From the NCBI GenBank assembly GCA_964501415.1, contig CAZCSL010000031.1, positions 1-12,539 on the forward strand: 12,539 bases of DNA, given 5' to 3'. The stretch's first letter is position 1, and every line of letters starts with the position of its first letter. The notes beneath the pieces were generated by a model. It searched no databases and was not told where the DNA came from. It saw only the letters and a list, made by a program, of their open reading frames with translations. A program made the position numbers and the translations under genes. The stretch comes from B1SED10-225 sp964501415. GTDB lineage: Bacteria; Bacillota_I; Bacilli_A; Izemoplasmatales; Izemoplasmataceae. Below are positions 6,230 to 12,539 of the stretch, piece after piece.

Positions 6230-7404
6230 TTAAATCGACTCTTTAACCAAGAAGGAATATTGGTTTTGCGGGTCTCATCGTCTTCTTTTTCTTCTTTTTT
6301 GAAAGCATCGATTTCTTTTTGTTTCTTCGCCTTCTTCTTATCTTTCTTTTTGTCTTTTGCGGTTTTGATTTCGTCTTCTTGTTCAACCTCGGGCGCATCT
6401 TTAACTTCTACATAATCGTTGTCACCTAAAGTTTCAATTTCGATATGACGGTTTTCATCAAAGCCCGCAGCAATGACGGTTACAATAACTTCATCTTCTA
6501 AGTCTTGGTTAATCGTTGCCCCATGTATGATATTGATTTCTGTACTGGAAGCCGCCTGTATGCTTTCGATGGCTTCTGTGACTTCCCAAAGTGCGATATC
6601 GGTCCCGCTGGTAACATTGACAATCGCATCGGTTGCCCCATCGATGTTGGCATCCAAAAGCGGTGATTCAATCGCTTTTTTGGCTGCTTCAACGGCGCGG
6701 TCATCGCCTGAGGATATACCGATACCCATCAAGGCGGTCCCTTTGTCTTTCATCACCGTTTTAACATCGGCAAAATCCACGTTGATCAAACCAGGAACGG
6801 TAATGATCTCAGCAATCCCTTGCACGCCTTGTCTTAAAACGTTATCTGCCTCACGGAACGCCTCAAGCATAGAGGTGTTGCGATCGACAACATATAATAA
6901 ACGGTCATTTGGAATAATGATCATGGTATCGACATAAGGTTTTAAGGCATCTAAGCCTTCTAGTGCTGTGGCTACGCGACGACGGCCTTCAAATTTAAAG
7001 GGTTTGGTGACGATTCCGATCGTCAAGCATCCGACCTCACGGGCAATTTTAGCGATCACAGGTGCCGCTCCGGTCCCTGTTCCCCCGCCCATGCCGGCGG
7101 TGATAAACACCATGTCGGTTTCTTGCAGTAACTCGCGCAGTTCATCTTCGCTTTCAAGCGCTGCGCGTCTGCCAATCTCAGGATCAGCCCCAGCGCCCAA
7201 ACCACGGGTTAACATTTTACCTATTTGTAATCTGATGTCGGCCTTAGACAAACGCAAAACTTGGGCATCGGTATTGATAGCCACAAACTCCACGCCTTTG
7301 ACTTCATTTTCGATCATCCGATTTACAGCATTGCCGCCCCCGCCGCCAACGCCGATGACTTTAATTGAGGGTTTTTGGTGAAATTGATCGTTGTCTTCAA
7401 ACAT
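6226..7404 (-). CDS. ftsZ: Cell division protein FtsZ
   Basis: The tubulin-like GTPase that forms the cytokinetic ring. Its 392 residues show IKVIGVGGGGGNAVNRM (14-30), the GTP signature GGGTGTG (106-112), PNDRLL (165-170) and the T7 loop NVDFADVK with catalytic Asp210 and Asp213. The GTPase and activation domains end near 325. A linker follows (about 330-380), very rich in Lys, Glu and Asp, and then the C-terminal peptide TNIPSWLKSRFK that binds SepF or FtsA. The start has GGAGG nine bases upstream of the ATG at 7402-7404. It is the first gene of the division operon and overlaps yggS by four bases. ftsA, which normally precedes ftsZ, is not here: the upstream gene is tgt. Confidence 0.98.
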   Translation of the reverse strand: MFEDNDQFHQKPSIKVIGVGGGGGNAVNRMIENEVKGVEFVAINTDAQVLRLSKADIRLQIGKMLTRGLGAGADPEIGRRAALESEDELRELLQETDMVFITAGMGGGTGTGAAPVIAKIAREVGCLTIGIVTKPFKFEGRRRVATALEGLDALKPYVDTMIIIPNDRLLYVVDRNTSMLEAFREADNVLRQGVQGIAEIITVPGLINVDFADVKTVMKDKGTALMGIGISSGDDRAVEAAKKAIESPLLDANIDGATDAIVNVTSGTDIALWEVTEAIESIQAASSTEINIIHGATINQDLEDEVIVTVIAAGFDENRHIEIETLGDNDYVEVKDAPEVEQEDEIKTAKDKKKDKKKAKKQKEIDAFKKEEKEDDETRKTNIPSWLKSRFK

Positions 7405-7429
7405 AGTATGACCTCCATCAAATCTTTAA

Positions 7430-7442
7430 CGTTATTATAACG
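7430..7442. repeat. 13-base palindrome over the ftsZ -10 box
   Basis: CGTTAT and ATAACG face each other around one central base. The element spans the presumed -10 hexamer, where an operator would act, but A/T-rich palindromes of this size also arise by chance and a TATAAT core is itself half symmetrical. Confidence 0.35.
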
Positions 7443-7461
7443 TATAATCCTTGAGATTAAA
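7434..7461 (-). promoter_or_regulatory. Probable promoter of the ftsZ operon
   Basis: A perfect TATAAT lies at 7434-7439 on the minus strand, 29 bases before the ftsZ ATG. The -35 is poor: TTTAAT at 7456-7461 with a 16-base spacer (3 of 6). A 13-base perfect inverted repeat, 7430-7442, covers the -10 box. No intrinsic terminator separates it from tgt, so read-through from tgt may also contribute. Confidence 0.5.
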
Positions 7462-7479
7462 ACACAAAGCCGAGAAATT

Positions 7480-8592
7480 CTAGTCAGTTTTTCGATAAAA
7501 CCGACTTAAGAAAGCATTTTTATACGTTAAGAAACGGTCTGCTTCAATCGCTAAGTGGATTTCTTGCATCATGCGCTTTAAAAAATATAAGTTGTGATAG
7601 GTTATCAATCGTGCACCTAAAGCTTCTTGAGCTTTGAAAAGGTGTCTTAAATAGCTTTTGGTATAGGTTTTACACACGTCACAATCACACTCGTTATCGA
7701 GCGGTGCCATAACGTCTTTATATTTCGCGGCTTTTATCGCGATGGGTCCATCGTATGTATAAGCCGTCCCGTGACGGGCTAAACGGGTTGGGTTGACACA
7801 ATCAAACATATCGACCCCCATCTCAACCGCTGCAAAAATATCATCCGGAGTGCCTACCCCCATTAAATAACGGGGTTTTGCTTTAGGCATCTTGGGCGTG
7901 ATGTAGGATAAGACTTTATACATGTCGCTTTTGCTTTCGCCTACACTTAAGCCCCCAATGGCATAACCATCGAAATCAAGGTCTTTTAAGGCTTCTAGGC
8001 TAGTCGTTCTTAAATCTTCAAACGGACCGCCTTGAATGATCCCAAACAATGCTTGATTGGTTTTTTTATGTACGTTTTTTCCGCGTTTTGCCCAGCGCGT
8101 GGTACGCGCAACGCTAGCTTTCATATAATCATAAGAAGCATCAAACGGTGGACACTCATCAAAACTCATTATGATATCAGCGCCTAAGTTCTCTTGGATT
8201 TGAATACTTTTTTCTGGACTTAAAAAAAGGCTTTCTCCACTTTTATGATGTTTAAAGTGCACGCCTTCTTCTGTGATCTTTCTTTGATTGGCCAAAGAAA
8301 AAACTTGAAATCCGCCTGAGTCGGTCAATAGCCCTTGATCATAATGCATAAAGGACTTCACGCCACCATGTTTAGCAATGATATCATCACCGGGTTGAAG
8401 CCACAAATGATAAGTGTTGGCTAAAATGATGCCACTTGATACGGCATGAATCTCATCATAATCCAAGGTTTTTACACTAGCTTGTGTGCCGACAGGCATA
8501 AAGATTGGTGTCTTGTAAGCCCCGCTTGATAAAACCAGTTCACCAGTTCTAGCCTCGGTATTTTTTTCTTGATGATGCGGTTTGAATTTCAT
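7480..8592 (-). CDS. tgt: tRNA-guanine transglycosylase (queuosine pathway)
   Basis: This enzyme exchanges guanine 34 of tRNAs with GUN anticodons for preQ1 (or a related base), the committed tRNA step of queuosine synthesis. The 370 residues fit the bacterial family. The general base is Asp91 in LLTDSGGFQVFSL, substrate residues are Asp145 and Cys147 in SFDECPP, Val217 is in GGLSVGE, and the nucleophile is Asp264 in DMFDCVNPTR. The zinc ligands are Cys302, Cys304, Cys307 and His333. Having both Cys147 and Val217 resembles the preQ1-using Zymomonas enzyme rather than the eukaryotic queuine type. The ATG at 8590-8592 has an AGAAGG site, part of it inside the end of the previous gene, and only four bases separate the two genes. 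queA and the preQ1 synthesis genes are not in the window. Confidence 0.97.
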   Translation of the reverse strand: MKFKPHHQEKNTEARTGELVLSSGAYKTPIFMPVGTQASVKTLDYDEIHAVSSGIILANTYHLWLQPGDDIIAKHGGVKSFMHYDQGLLTDSGGFQVFSLANQRKITEEGVHFKHHKSGESLFLSPEKSIQIQENLGADIIMSFDECPPFDASYDYMKASVARTTRWAKRGKNVHKKTNQALFGIIQGGPFEDLRTTSLEALKDLDFDGYAIGGLSVGESKSDMYKVLSYITPKMPKAKPRYLMGVGTPDDIFAAVEMGVDMFDCVNPTRLARHGTAYTYDGPIAIKAAKYKDVMAPLDNECDCDVCKTYTKSYLRHLFKAQEALGARLITYHNLYFLKRMMQEIHLAIEADRFLTYKNAFLSRFYRKTD

Positions 8593-8596
8593 CGTA

Positions 8597-9865
8597 CTAA
8601 CCTTCTTTCATCGATCTAAAGGCGTTGGAAATCATCAGATTGATACGGTTGAGCTGATTAATTTTTGAAGCCGAGGTATCGTAATCAATCGCGACGATAT
8701 TGCTGGAAGGGTGTAAGGATTTTAATTTTTTAAACATGCCCTTACCCGCGATGTGATTGGGCAAACACCCAAATGGTTGTGTACAAACAATATTGGGGGC
8801 CCCATGTTCAATTAAATCGATCATCTCCGCGGTCAAAAGCCAGCCTTCTCCCGTATGGGTCCCCACATCAATAACCCCTTCGACGAGTTTTTTTAAGCGT
8901 TTGTAAGGCACTGGCGCTTCAAAGCCATGGGCTTTGAGGGCACGCCGGATTTTTTGACGTCTTATCTCAACATACCAAATAATCGCTTTTAATAACCAGC
9001 GTTCTTTGTTTTTACCGCCATAGCGTTTGATGTCGTGTGCTCGAGAATCAAAGCTATATAAAAAGAAATCATAAAGCGGTGGGACCACGACTTCGACCCC
9101 TTCTTTTTCCAAGGTTTTTTCTAAGTGATTGTTACCTAGTGGTGAATATTTGACATAAATCTCACCGACAATGCCTACTTTGGGTTTTGGTTGGTGGTTG
9201 GTTTTAACGGCTTGAAATTGTTTTAATATCGACAACATTTTCTTTTTACTGCGTTTCCATGAAAATAGCGTCTTATGATTAAAGTAAGACTTCAAATCTT
9301 CATCTATTTTTTCTTTAAGCGCATCTACAGAGCCTTCTTTCACTTCATAAGGTCTGGTTTGATGCACCAAAGTCATCATTAAATCGCCGATGATCATCGC
9401 ATCGTGCAATTTGTGTAACAATCTTGGCGAAACTTTAAAACCAGGATTCTTTTCTAAACCCCCAGCGTTTAGTGAAATGATAGGTACAAAGTCGAGTTTG
9501 GCTTTGATGAGCGCTTTTCTTAGTAAGTTGATATAATTACTAGCGCGGCATCCGCCGCCGGTTTGAGTGATGATTAATGCGACTTTGTGTTTATCGAGTT
9601 TGCGCTTTTTAATCGCATCGATAAATTGACCAATCACTAGCATCGCAGGGACACAAATATCGTTGTGCGCGTACTTCATGCCTTCATGAATCAAGCTATA
9701 ATCGGTCGTTTTTAAAAGTTCTGCCTTAAAGCCTTCTGTGTTCATCGCTTGGACAAAATACTCAAAGTGAAAAGGCGCCATTTGGGGCACTAAGATCGTA
9801 TATTCACGGCGCATTTCTTCGGTAAAGAGTAAACGGCCATCGACATCATATTCAAGCTTTGCCAT
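8597..9865 (-). CDS. 2-hydroxyacyl-CoA dehydratase-like subunit (COG3581-type)
   Basis: A 422-residue protein resembling the C-terminal module of the large activase-dehydratase proteins of anaerobic Gram-positives, related to the D-component subunits (HgdB/FldB type) that hold an iron-sulfur cluster. Visible features are FTEEMRREYTILVPQMAPFHFEYF (14-37, start of the module), HNDICVPAMLVIGQ with Cys71, TGGGCRASNY with Cys106, KVGIVGEIYVKYSPLGNNHLE (229-249), and CTQPFGCLPNHI with Cys361 and Cys367. These four cysteines are the likely cluster ligands. I start it at 9863-9865 because GAGG lies nine bases upstream and MAKLEY leads straight into the module. An ATG pair 18 bases earlier has no ribosome site. 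It overlaps the preceding activase gene by 14 bases in a different frame. The substrate is unknown; it need not be an acyl-CoA. Confidence 0.86.
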   Translation of the reverse strand: MAKLEYDVDGRLLFTEEMRREYTILVPQMAPFHFEYFVQAMNTEGFKAELLKTTDYSLIHEGMKYAHNDICVPAMLVIGQFIDAIKKRKLDKHKVALIITQTGGGCRASNYINLLRKALIKAKLDFVPIISLNAGGLEKNPGFKVSPRLLHKLHDAMIIGDLMMTLVHQTRPYEVKEGSVDALKEKIDEDLKSYFNHKTLFSWKRSKKKMLSILKQFQAVKTNHQPKPKVGIVGEIYVKYSPLGNNHLEKTLEKEGVEVVVPPLYDFFLYSFDSRAHDIKRYGGKNKERWLLKAIIWYVEIRRQKIRRALKAHGFEAPVPYKRLKKLVEGVIDVGTHTGEGWLLTAEMIDLIEHGAPNIVCTQPFGCLPNHIAGKGMFKKLKSLHPSSNIVAIDYDTSASKINQLNRINLMISNAFRSMKEG

Positions 9866-12539
9866 AAGACTTCGCCTCATCATTCATGGTGGATAATAAA
9901 CTTCTTAAACGAATATTGATTGCCCCGAGATTACTGATTTCATCGATTTTAACTTGCGTGTATAACTTGCCTTCTTTTTCTAAAATAGCTTTCACTTCAT
10001 CGCTGGTTATGGCATCAAGGCCACAGCCAAAACTCACTAAATGTACCATATTGATACGTTGGTCCAGTGAAGCCACCACTTTAGCGCTATCGTAAAGACG
10101 CGTATGATAGGTCCATTGATTAAGCACATCGACGCTGTCTTGGTCTTTTAAATGGTTGATGGCATCCTCACTGATGACCACAACATTCAACGAGCGAATC
10201 AATTTAGGTATACCGTGGTTGACCTCAGGGTCGATGTGATAAGGACGGCCGGCCAAAACCAAAGCATTGAGGTTGTGCGCCTTAGCATAAGCCAAGGCGC
10301 GCTCGCCTTCTTTTTGTACGTCACTTCTAAAGGCTTTATAGCTTTTCAAGCCTTCATCAAAGGCTTTTTTAAGCTCACTTTTAGGCAGTTTATAATAGGG
10401 GTTAAGCATCTCATATACTTCATTGATAAACCGTTTTTTATCGTTTAACGTTAGATATGGCTGCAAGAATTTTTCCAATTTTAAATGCGTCATATTGGCT
10501 TCTATGACTTCAGGATAATGCGCAACTACGGGACAATTATAATGGTTGTTTGCATGCACTTTTTCTAATATGTTGTAAGGCATGTTAGGATAAAAAATAA
10601 TATCTGGTTGTTTTTCATATAAGGATTCAATATGACCATGGGCCAATTTGGCCGGATAACAAATGGTATCACTTGGGATGCTATCTTGACCTTTTTCATA
10701 CAGTTTTTTACTGGAGCGATCAGAAAACACCGTTCTTAATTTCAAAGCGTTGAAAAAAGGCACCCAAAACGGTATATTTTCATACATGTTCATCACGAGT
10801 GGCAAGCCAATAGTACCACGGGCCTCAGCGATGGGCATCTGTTGGTAGTTTAACAGTTTTTTGTACTTGTACAGATATAAGTTGGGAAGCTCATCGTATG
10901 AGACATTCAAGTTAGCCCCTTTTTCACACCGATTTCCACTAATATATTTTTTACCATCGTTAAACATATTGATGGTCAATGGACATTTGTTTTCACATTT
11001 ATTACAAGTGGCACGCTTAGAATCATAGCTAAAGGTTTTTAACGCATGGGCTGTAAGCATGCTGGTGTGATTATCATGGCTGCTGGCTTCTTGAGCCAAT
11101 AAAGCCGCCCCAAAAGCCCCCATTAATCCAGCGATATCAGGACGGGTTACCTTAACGCCCGTTTCATGTTCGAAAGCTCTTAAAACCGCGTCGTTTTTAA
11201 AGGTGCCGCCTTGTACCAAGATTTGATCGCCGTATTCTTCGGTAACATCATGGGCACGAATAACTTTATAAAGCGCATTTTTAACCACACTAATCGCAAG
11301 ACCCGCCGAGATGTCTTCGGTTTTAGCCGCATCGGCTTGCGCTTGCTTAACACTAGAATTCATAAATACCGTACATCTTGAACCCAAGTCTACCGGAGCG
11401 CGACTTTGAAGCGCTAAGGAAGCAAATTCTTCAATTTCATACCCTAAGGATTCACTAAAGGACTCGATAAAAGACCCACAACCACTGCTACAAGCCTCAT
11501 TTAATACAATCGAAGTAATGACGCCATCTTCGACTTTAAAACATTTCATATCCTGTCCGCCAATATCAATGACAAAGGAAACGTTGGGGTTAAAAAACTT
11601 AGCGGCGTTATAATGACAGATGGTCTCAACCTCAGAGCCGTCTAAGCGAAAAGCATGTTTGATCAAGGCCTCACCATATCCCGTTGAAAAAGCTTGTTTG
11701 ATCACAACACCAGGGGGGAGGATTTGATATAAGTTTTCTAAGGCTTCTTTTACGATGGTAACGGGATTACCTCTATTATGGGCATAAAATTCATGCAACA
11801 GTTCTTGATTTTCACCAATCAAAACTAGTTTCGTTGTGGTGGAACCCGCATCGATTCCTAAATAGGCGTTGCCTTGGTACTGATCAAGCGGTATTTTTTT
11901 GATTGCGGCGCTTTGATGACGTGACAAAAAACTTTGATAAGCCTTTTCATCTTCAAATAACGGTGCCATCGTATCGGTGGCTTGATCCTTACCTTTGTTT
12001 CTATAGTCTTTGATACGGTCGATAATCGTGTTGATATTTATCGGGGTTTCATTGGCTTCTAAGGCCGCGCCAAAAGCGACAAATACTTCACCGTTTTCAG
12101 GCATAAAGACGTCTTTTAGATTCAACGATGTTATAAATCGTTTTCTTAGTTCTGAAGAAAACGTTAAAGGGCCTCCTAAAAAAGCCACTTTTCCTTGAAT
12201 CTTCTTACCTTGCGATAAGCCCCCTACCGTTTGATTGACAATCGCTTGATAAATCGACGCTGCTATATCTGATTTTCTTGCCCCTTGATTGAGCAAAGGT
12301 TGAATATCCGTCTTGGCAAAAACACCGCATCTAGAGGCAATGTCATGCAACTTCTCGGCGTGTTTAGCCAGTTCATTGATCCCTTCTGCATCGGTGTTTA
12401 ACAGCGAAGCCATCTGATCGATGAAAGCCCCGGTTCCCCCAGCACACGTCCCGTTCATGCGCTGTTCAACGTTGGCGCCATCAAAAAACATGATTTTGGC
12501 ATCCTCACCACCGAGTTCTACACAAACATCAATATCATC
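9852..12539 (-). CDS. Tandem acyl-CoA dehydratase activase fused to dehydratase-like module (5' end cut)
   Basis: A partial protein of 895 visible residues whose frame is open to the right edge; the first ATG in view (12489-12491) is internal. Residues 1-162 are the second half of a first BadF/BcrA/HgdC-type ATPase module (ELGGED at 8-13, Cys32 in NGTCAGGTGAF, Cys71 in ASRCGVFAK). Residues 226-483 are a complete second module: YLGIDAGSTTTKLVLI (ATP phosphate loop), STGYGEALI, DIGGQD (325-330), Cys350 in NEACSSGCGSF, Cys389 in GSRCTVFMNSS, LVQGGTFKN and GLMGAFGAALLA. Residues about 505-885 form a DUF2229/COG3580-type dehydratase-like module with CNKCENKC (Cys512, 515, 519), GNRCEKG (Cys538), Cys627 and Cys839. 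Activases of this family pass electrons to a partner cluster at the cost of ATP. The partner here is presumably the fused module plus the next gene. Substrate and pathway are unknown. Confidence 0.88.
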   Translation of the reverse strand, partial: DDIDVCVELGGEDAKIMFFDGANVEQRMNGTCAGGTGAFIDQMASLLNTDAEGINELAKHAEKLHDIASRCGVFAKTDIQPLLNQGARKSDIAASIYQAIVNQTVGGLSQGKKIQGKVAFLGGPLTFSSELRKRFITSLNLKDVFMPENGEVFVAFGAALEANETPININTIIDRIKDYRNKGKDQATDTMAPLFEDEKAYQSFLSRHQSAAIKKIPLDQYQGNAYLGIDAGSTTTKLVLIGENQELLHEFYAHNRGNPVTIVKEALENLYQILPPGVVIKQAFSTGYGEALIKHAFRLDGSEVETICHYNAAKFFNPNVSFVIDIGGQDMKCFKVEDGVITSIVLNEACSSGCGSFIESFSESLGYEIEEFASLALQSRAPVDLGSRCTVFMNSSVKQAQADAAKTEDISAGLAISVVKNALYKVIRAHDVTEEYGDQILVQGGTFKNDAVLRAFEHETGVKVTRPDIAGLMGAFGAALLAQEASSHDNHTSMLTAHALKTFSYDSKRATCNKCENKCPLTINMFNDGKKYISGNRCEKGANLNVSYDELPNLYLYKYKKLLNYQQMPIAEARGTIGLPLVMNMYENIPFWVPFFNALKLRTVFSDRSSKKLYEKGQDSIPSDTICYPAKLAHGHIESLYEKQPDIIFYPNMPYNILEKVHANNHYNCPVVAHYPEVIEANMTHLKLEKFLQPYLTLNDKKRFINEVYEMLNPYYKLPKSELKKAFDEGLKSYKAFRSDVQKEGERALAYAKAHNLNALVLAGRPYHIDPEVNHGIPKLIRSLNVVVISEDAINHLKDQDSVDVLNQWTYHTRLYDSAKVVASLDQRINMVHLVSFGCGLDAITSDEVKAILEKEGKLYTQVKIDEISNLGAINIRLRSLLSTMNDEAKSYGKA
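9875..9878 (-). promoter_or_regulatory. Ribosome site that fixes the dehydratase-subunit start
   Basis: GAGG with nine bases to the ATG at 9863-9865, lying inside the last codons of the activase gene. The earlier in-frame ATGs at 9878-9883 overlap or precede it and have only TTATTATCCACC-like sequence upstream, with no Shine-Dalgarno match. The arrangement suggests termination-reinitiation coupling between the two subunits. Confidence 0.6.

Noticed and set aside
7405..7479. Intrinsic terminator between tgt and ftsZ
   Set aside because: No stem of useful length is followed by a T-run in this gap; only promoter-like elements are visible.
6226..9854. Mycoplasma-type code with UGA read as tryptophan
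   Set aside because: Several genes end naturally at TGA at compact junctions, and tryptophans in the conserved proteins are encoded by TGG. Reading through TGA at 9852 gives no sensible protein.
9852..9865. Programmed +1 frameshift joining the activase and dehydratase genes
   Set aside because: The P-site codon before TGA is GCT, whose +1 re-pairing on CTT is poor, and there is no RF2-like CTT TGA context. A GAGG site and ATG are present, so coupled initiation is simpler.
12489..12491. ATG as start of the large activase gene
   Set aside because: The frame stays open to the edge and the 16 upstream codons encode family sequence (CVELGGEDAKI), so this methionine is internal.
1..12539. tRNA genes, CRISPR arrays, insertion sequences or prophage remnants
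   Set aside because: The intergenic gaps are too short or already explained, and I saw no transposase motifs, direct-repeat arrays or cloverleaf-like sequence.

Overview
Every gene in this window lies on the minus strand, so transcription runs from the right edge to the left edge. UGA is used as a stop codon (ftsZ, yggS, ileS and the large activase gene all end in TGA), which fits the standard bacterial code. The cell-division cluster ftsZ-yggS-sepF-yggT beside ileS, the tRNA-Ile T-box leader, strong AGGAGG-type ribosome sites and the lysine-rich FtsZ linker point to a Gram-positive (Bacillota-type) bacterium. The small gene complement around ftsZ (no ftsA, ylmH or divIVA here) and the short SepF suggest an early-branching relative such as Acholeplasma/Izemoplasma or Erysipelotrichia. 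That placement is an inference, not a match I can prove.

Right-hand region (8597-12539): two overlapping genes of the 2-hydroxyacyl-CoA dehydratase activase/dehydratase superfamily. The first is cut by the right edge. It carries two tandem ASKHA-type activase modules, then a cysteine-containing dehydratase-like module. The second gene is a separate dehydratase-like subunit with four cysteines. tgt (queuosine tRNA modification) follows four bases later. The substrate of the iron-sulfur system is unknown, and it is the least understood content here.

Middle region (5029-7461): a tightly packed division operon, ftsZ-yggS-sepF-yggT, with 4-base or near-zero junctions and a probable promoter in the 75-base gap after tgt. 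FtsZ forms the ring, SepF and YggT/YlmG are its usual partners, and YggS/YlmE is a PLP-homeostasis protein that habitually sits in this cluster.

Left-hand region (1-5027): ileS has its own good promoter and a complete T-box leader with an AUC (Ile) specifier codon, so it should be induced by uncharged tRNA-Ile. A second promoter, with its -35 box over the ileS stop codon, drives a membrane protein of the YczE/YitT type, then deoC and deoD (the latter truncated by the left edge). DeoD releases (deoxy)ribose-1-phosphate from purine nucleosides. DeoC splits deoxyribose-5-phosphate to acetaldehyde and glyceraldehyde-3-phosphate, so this is a deoxynucleoside salvage/catabolism operon. The membrane gene runs 65 bases into deoC.

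The window is compact. No stretch of 300 bases lacks a gene; the largest gap (4762-5028) is almost entirely the T-box leader and its promoter. I see no tRNA or rRNA genes, insertion sequences, CRISPR arrays or other mobile elements.
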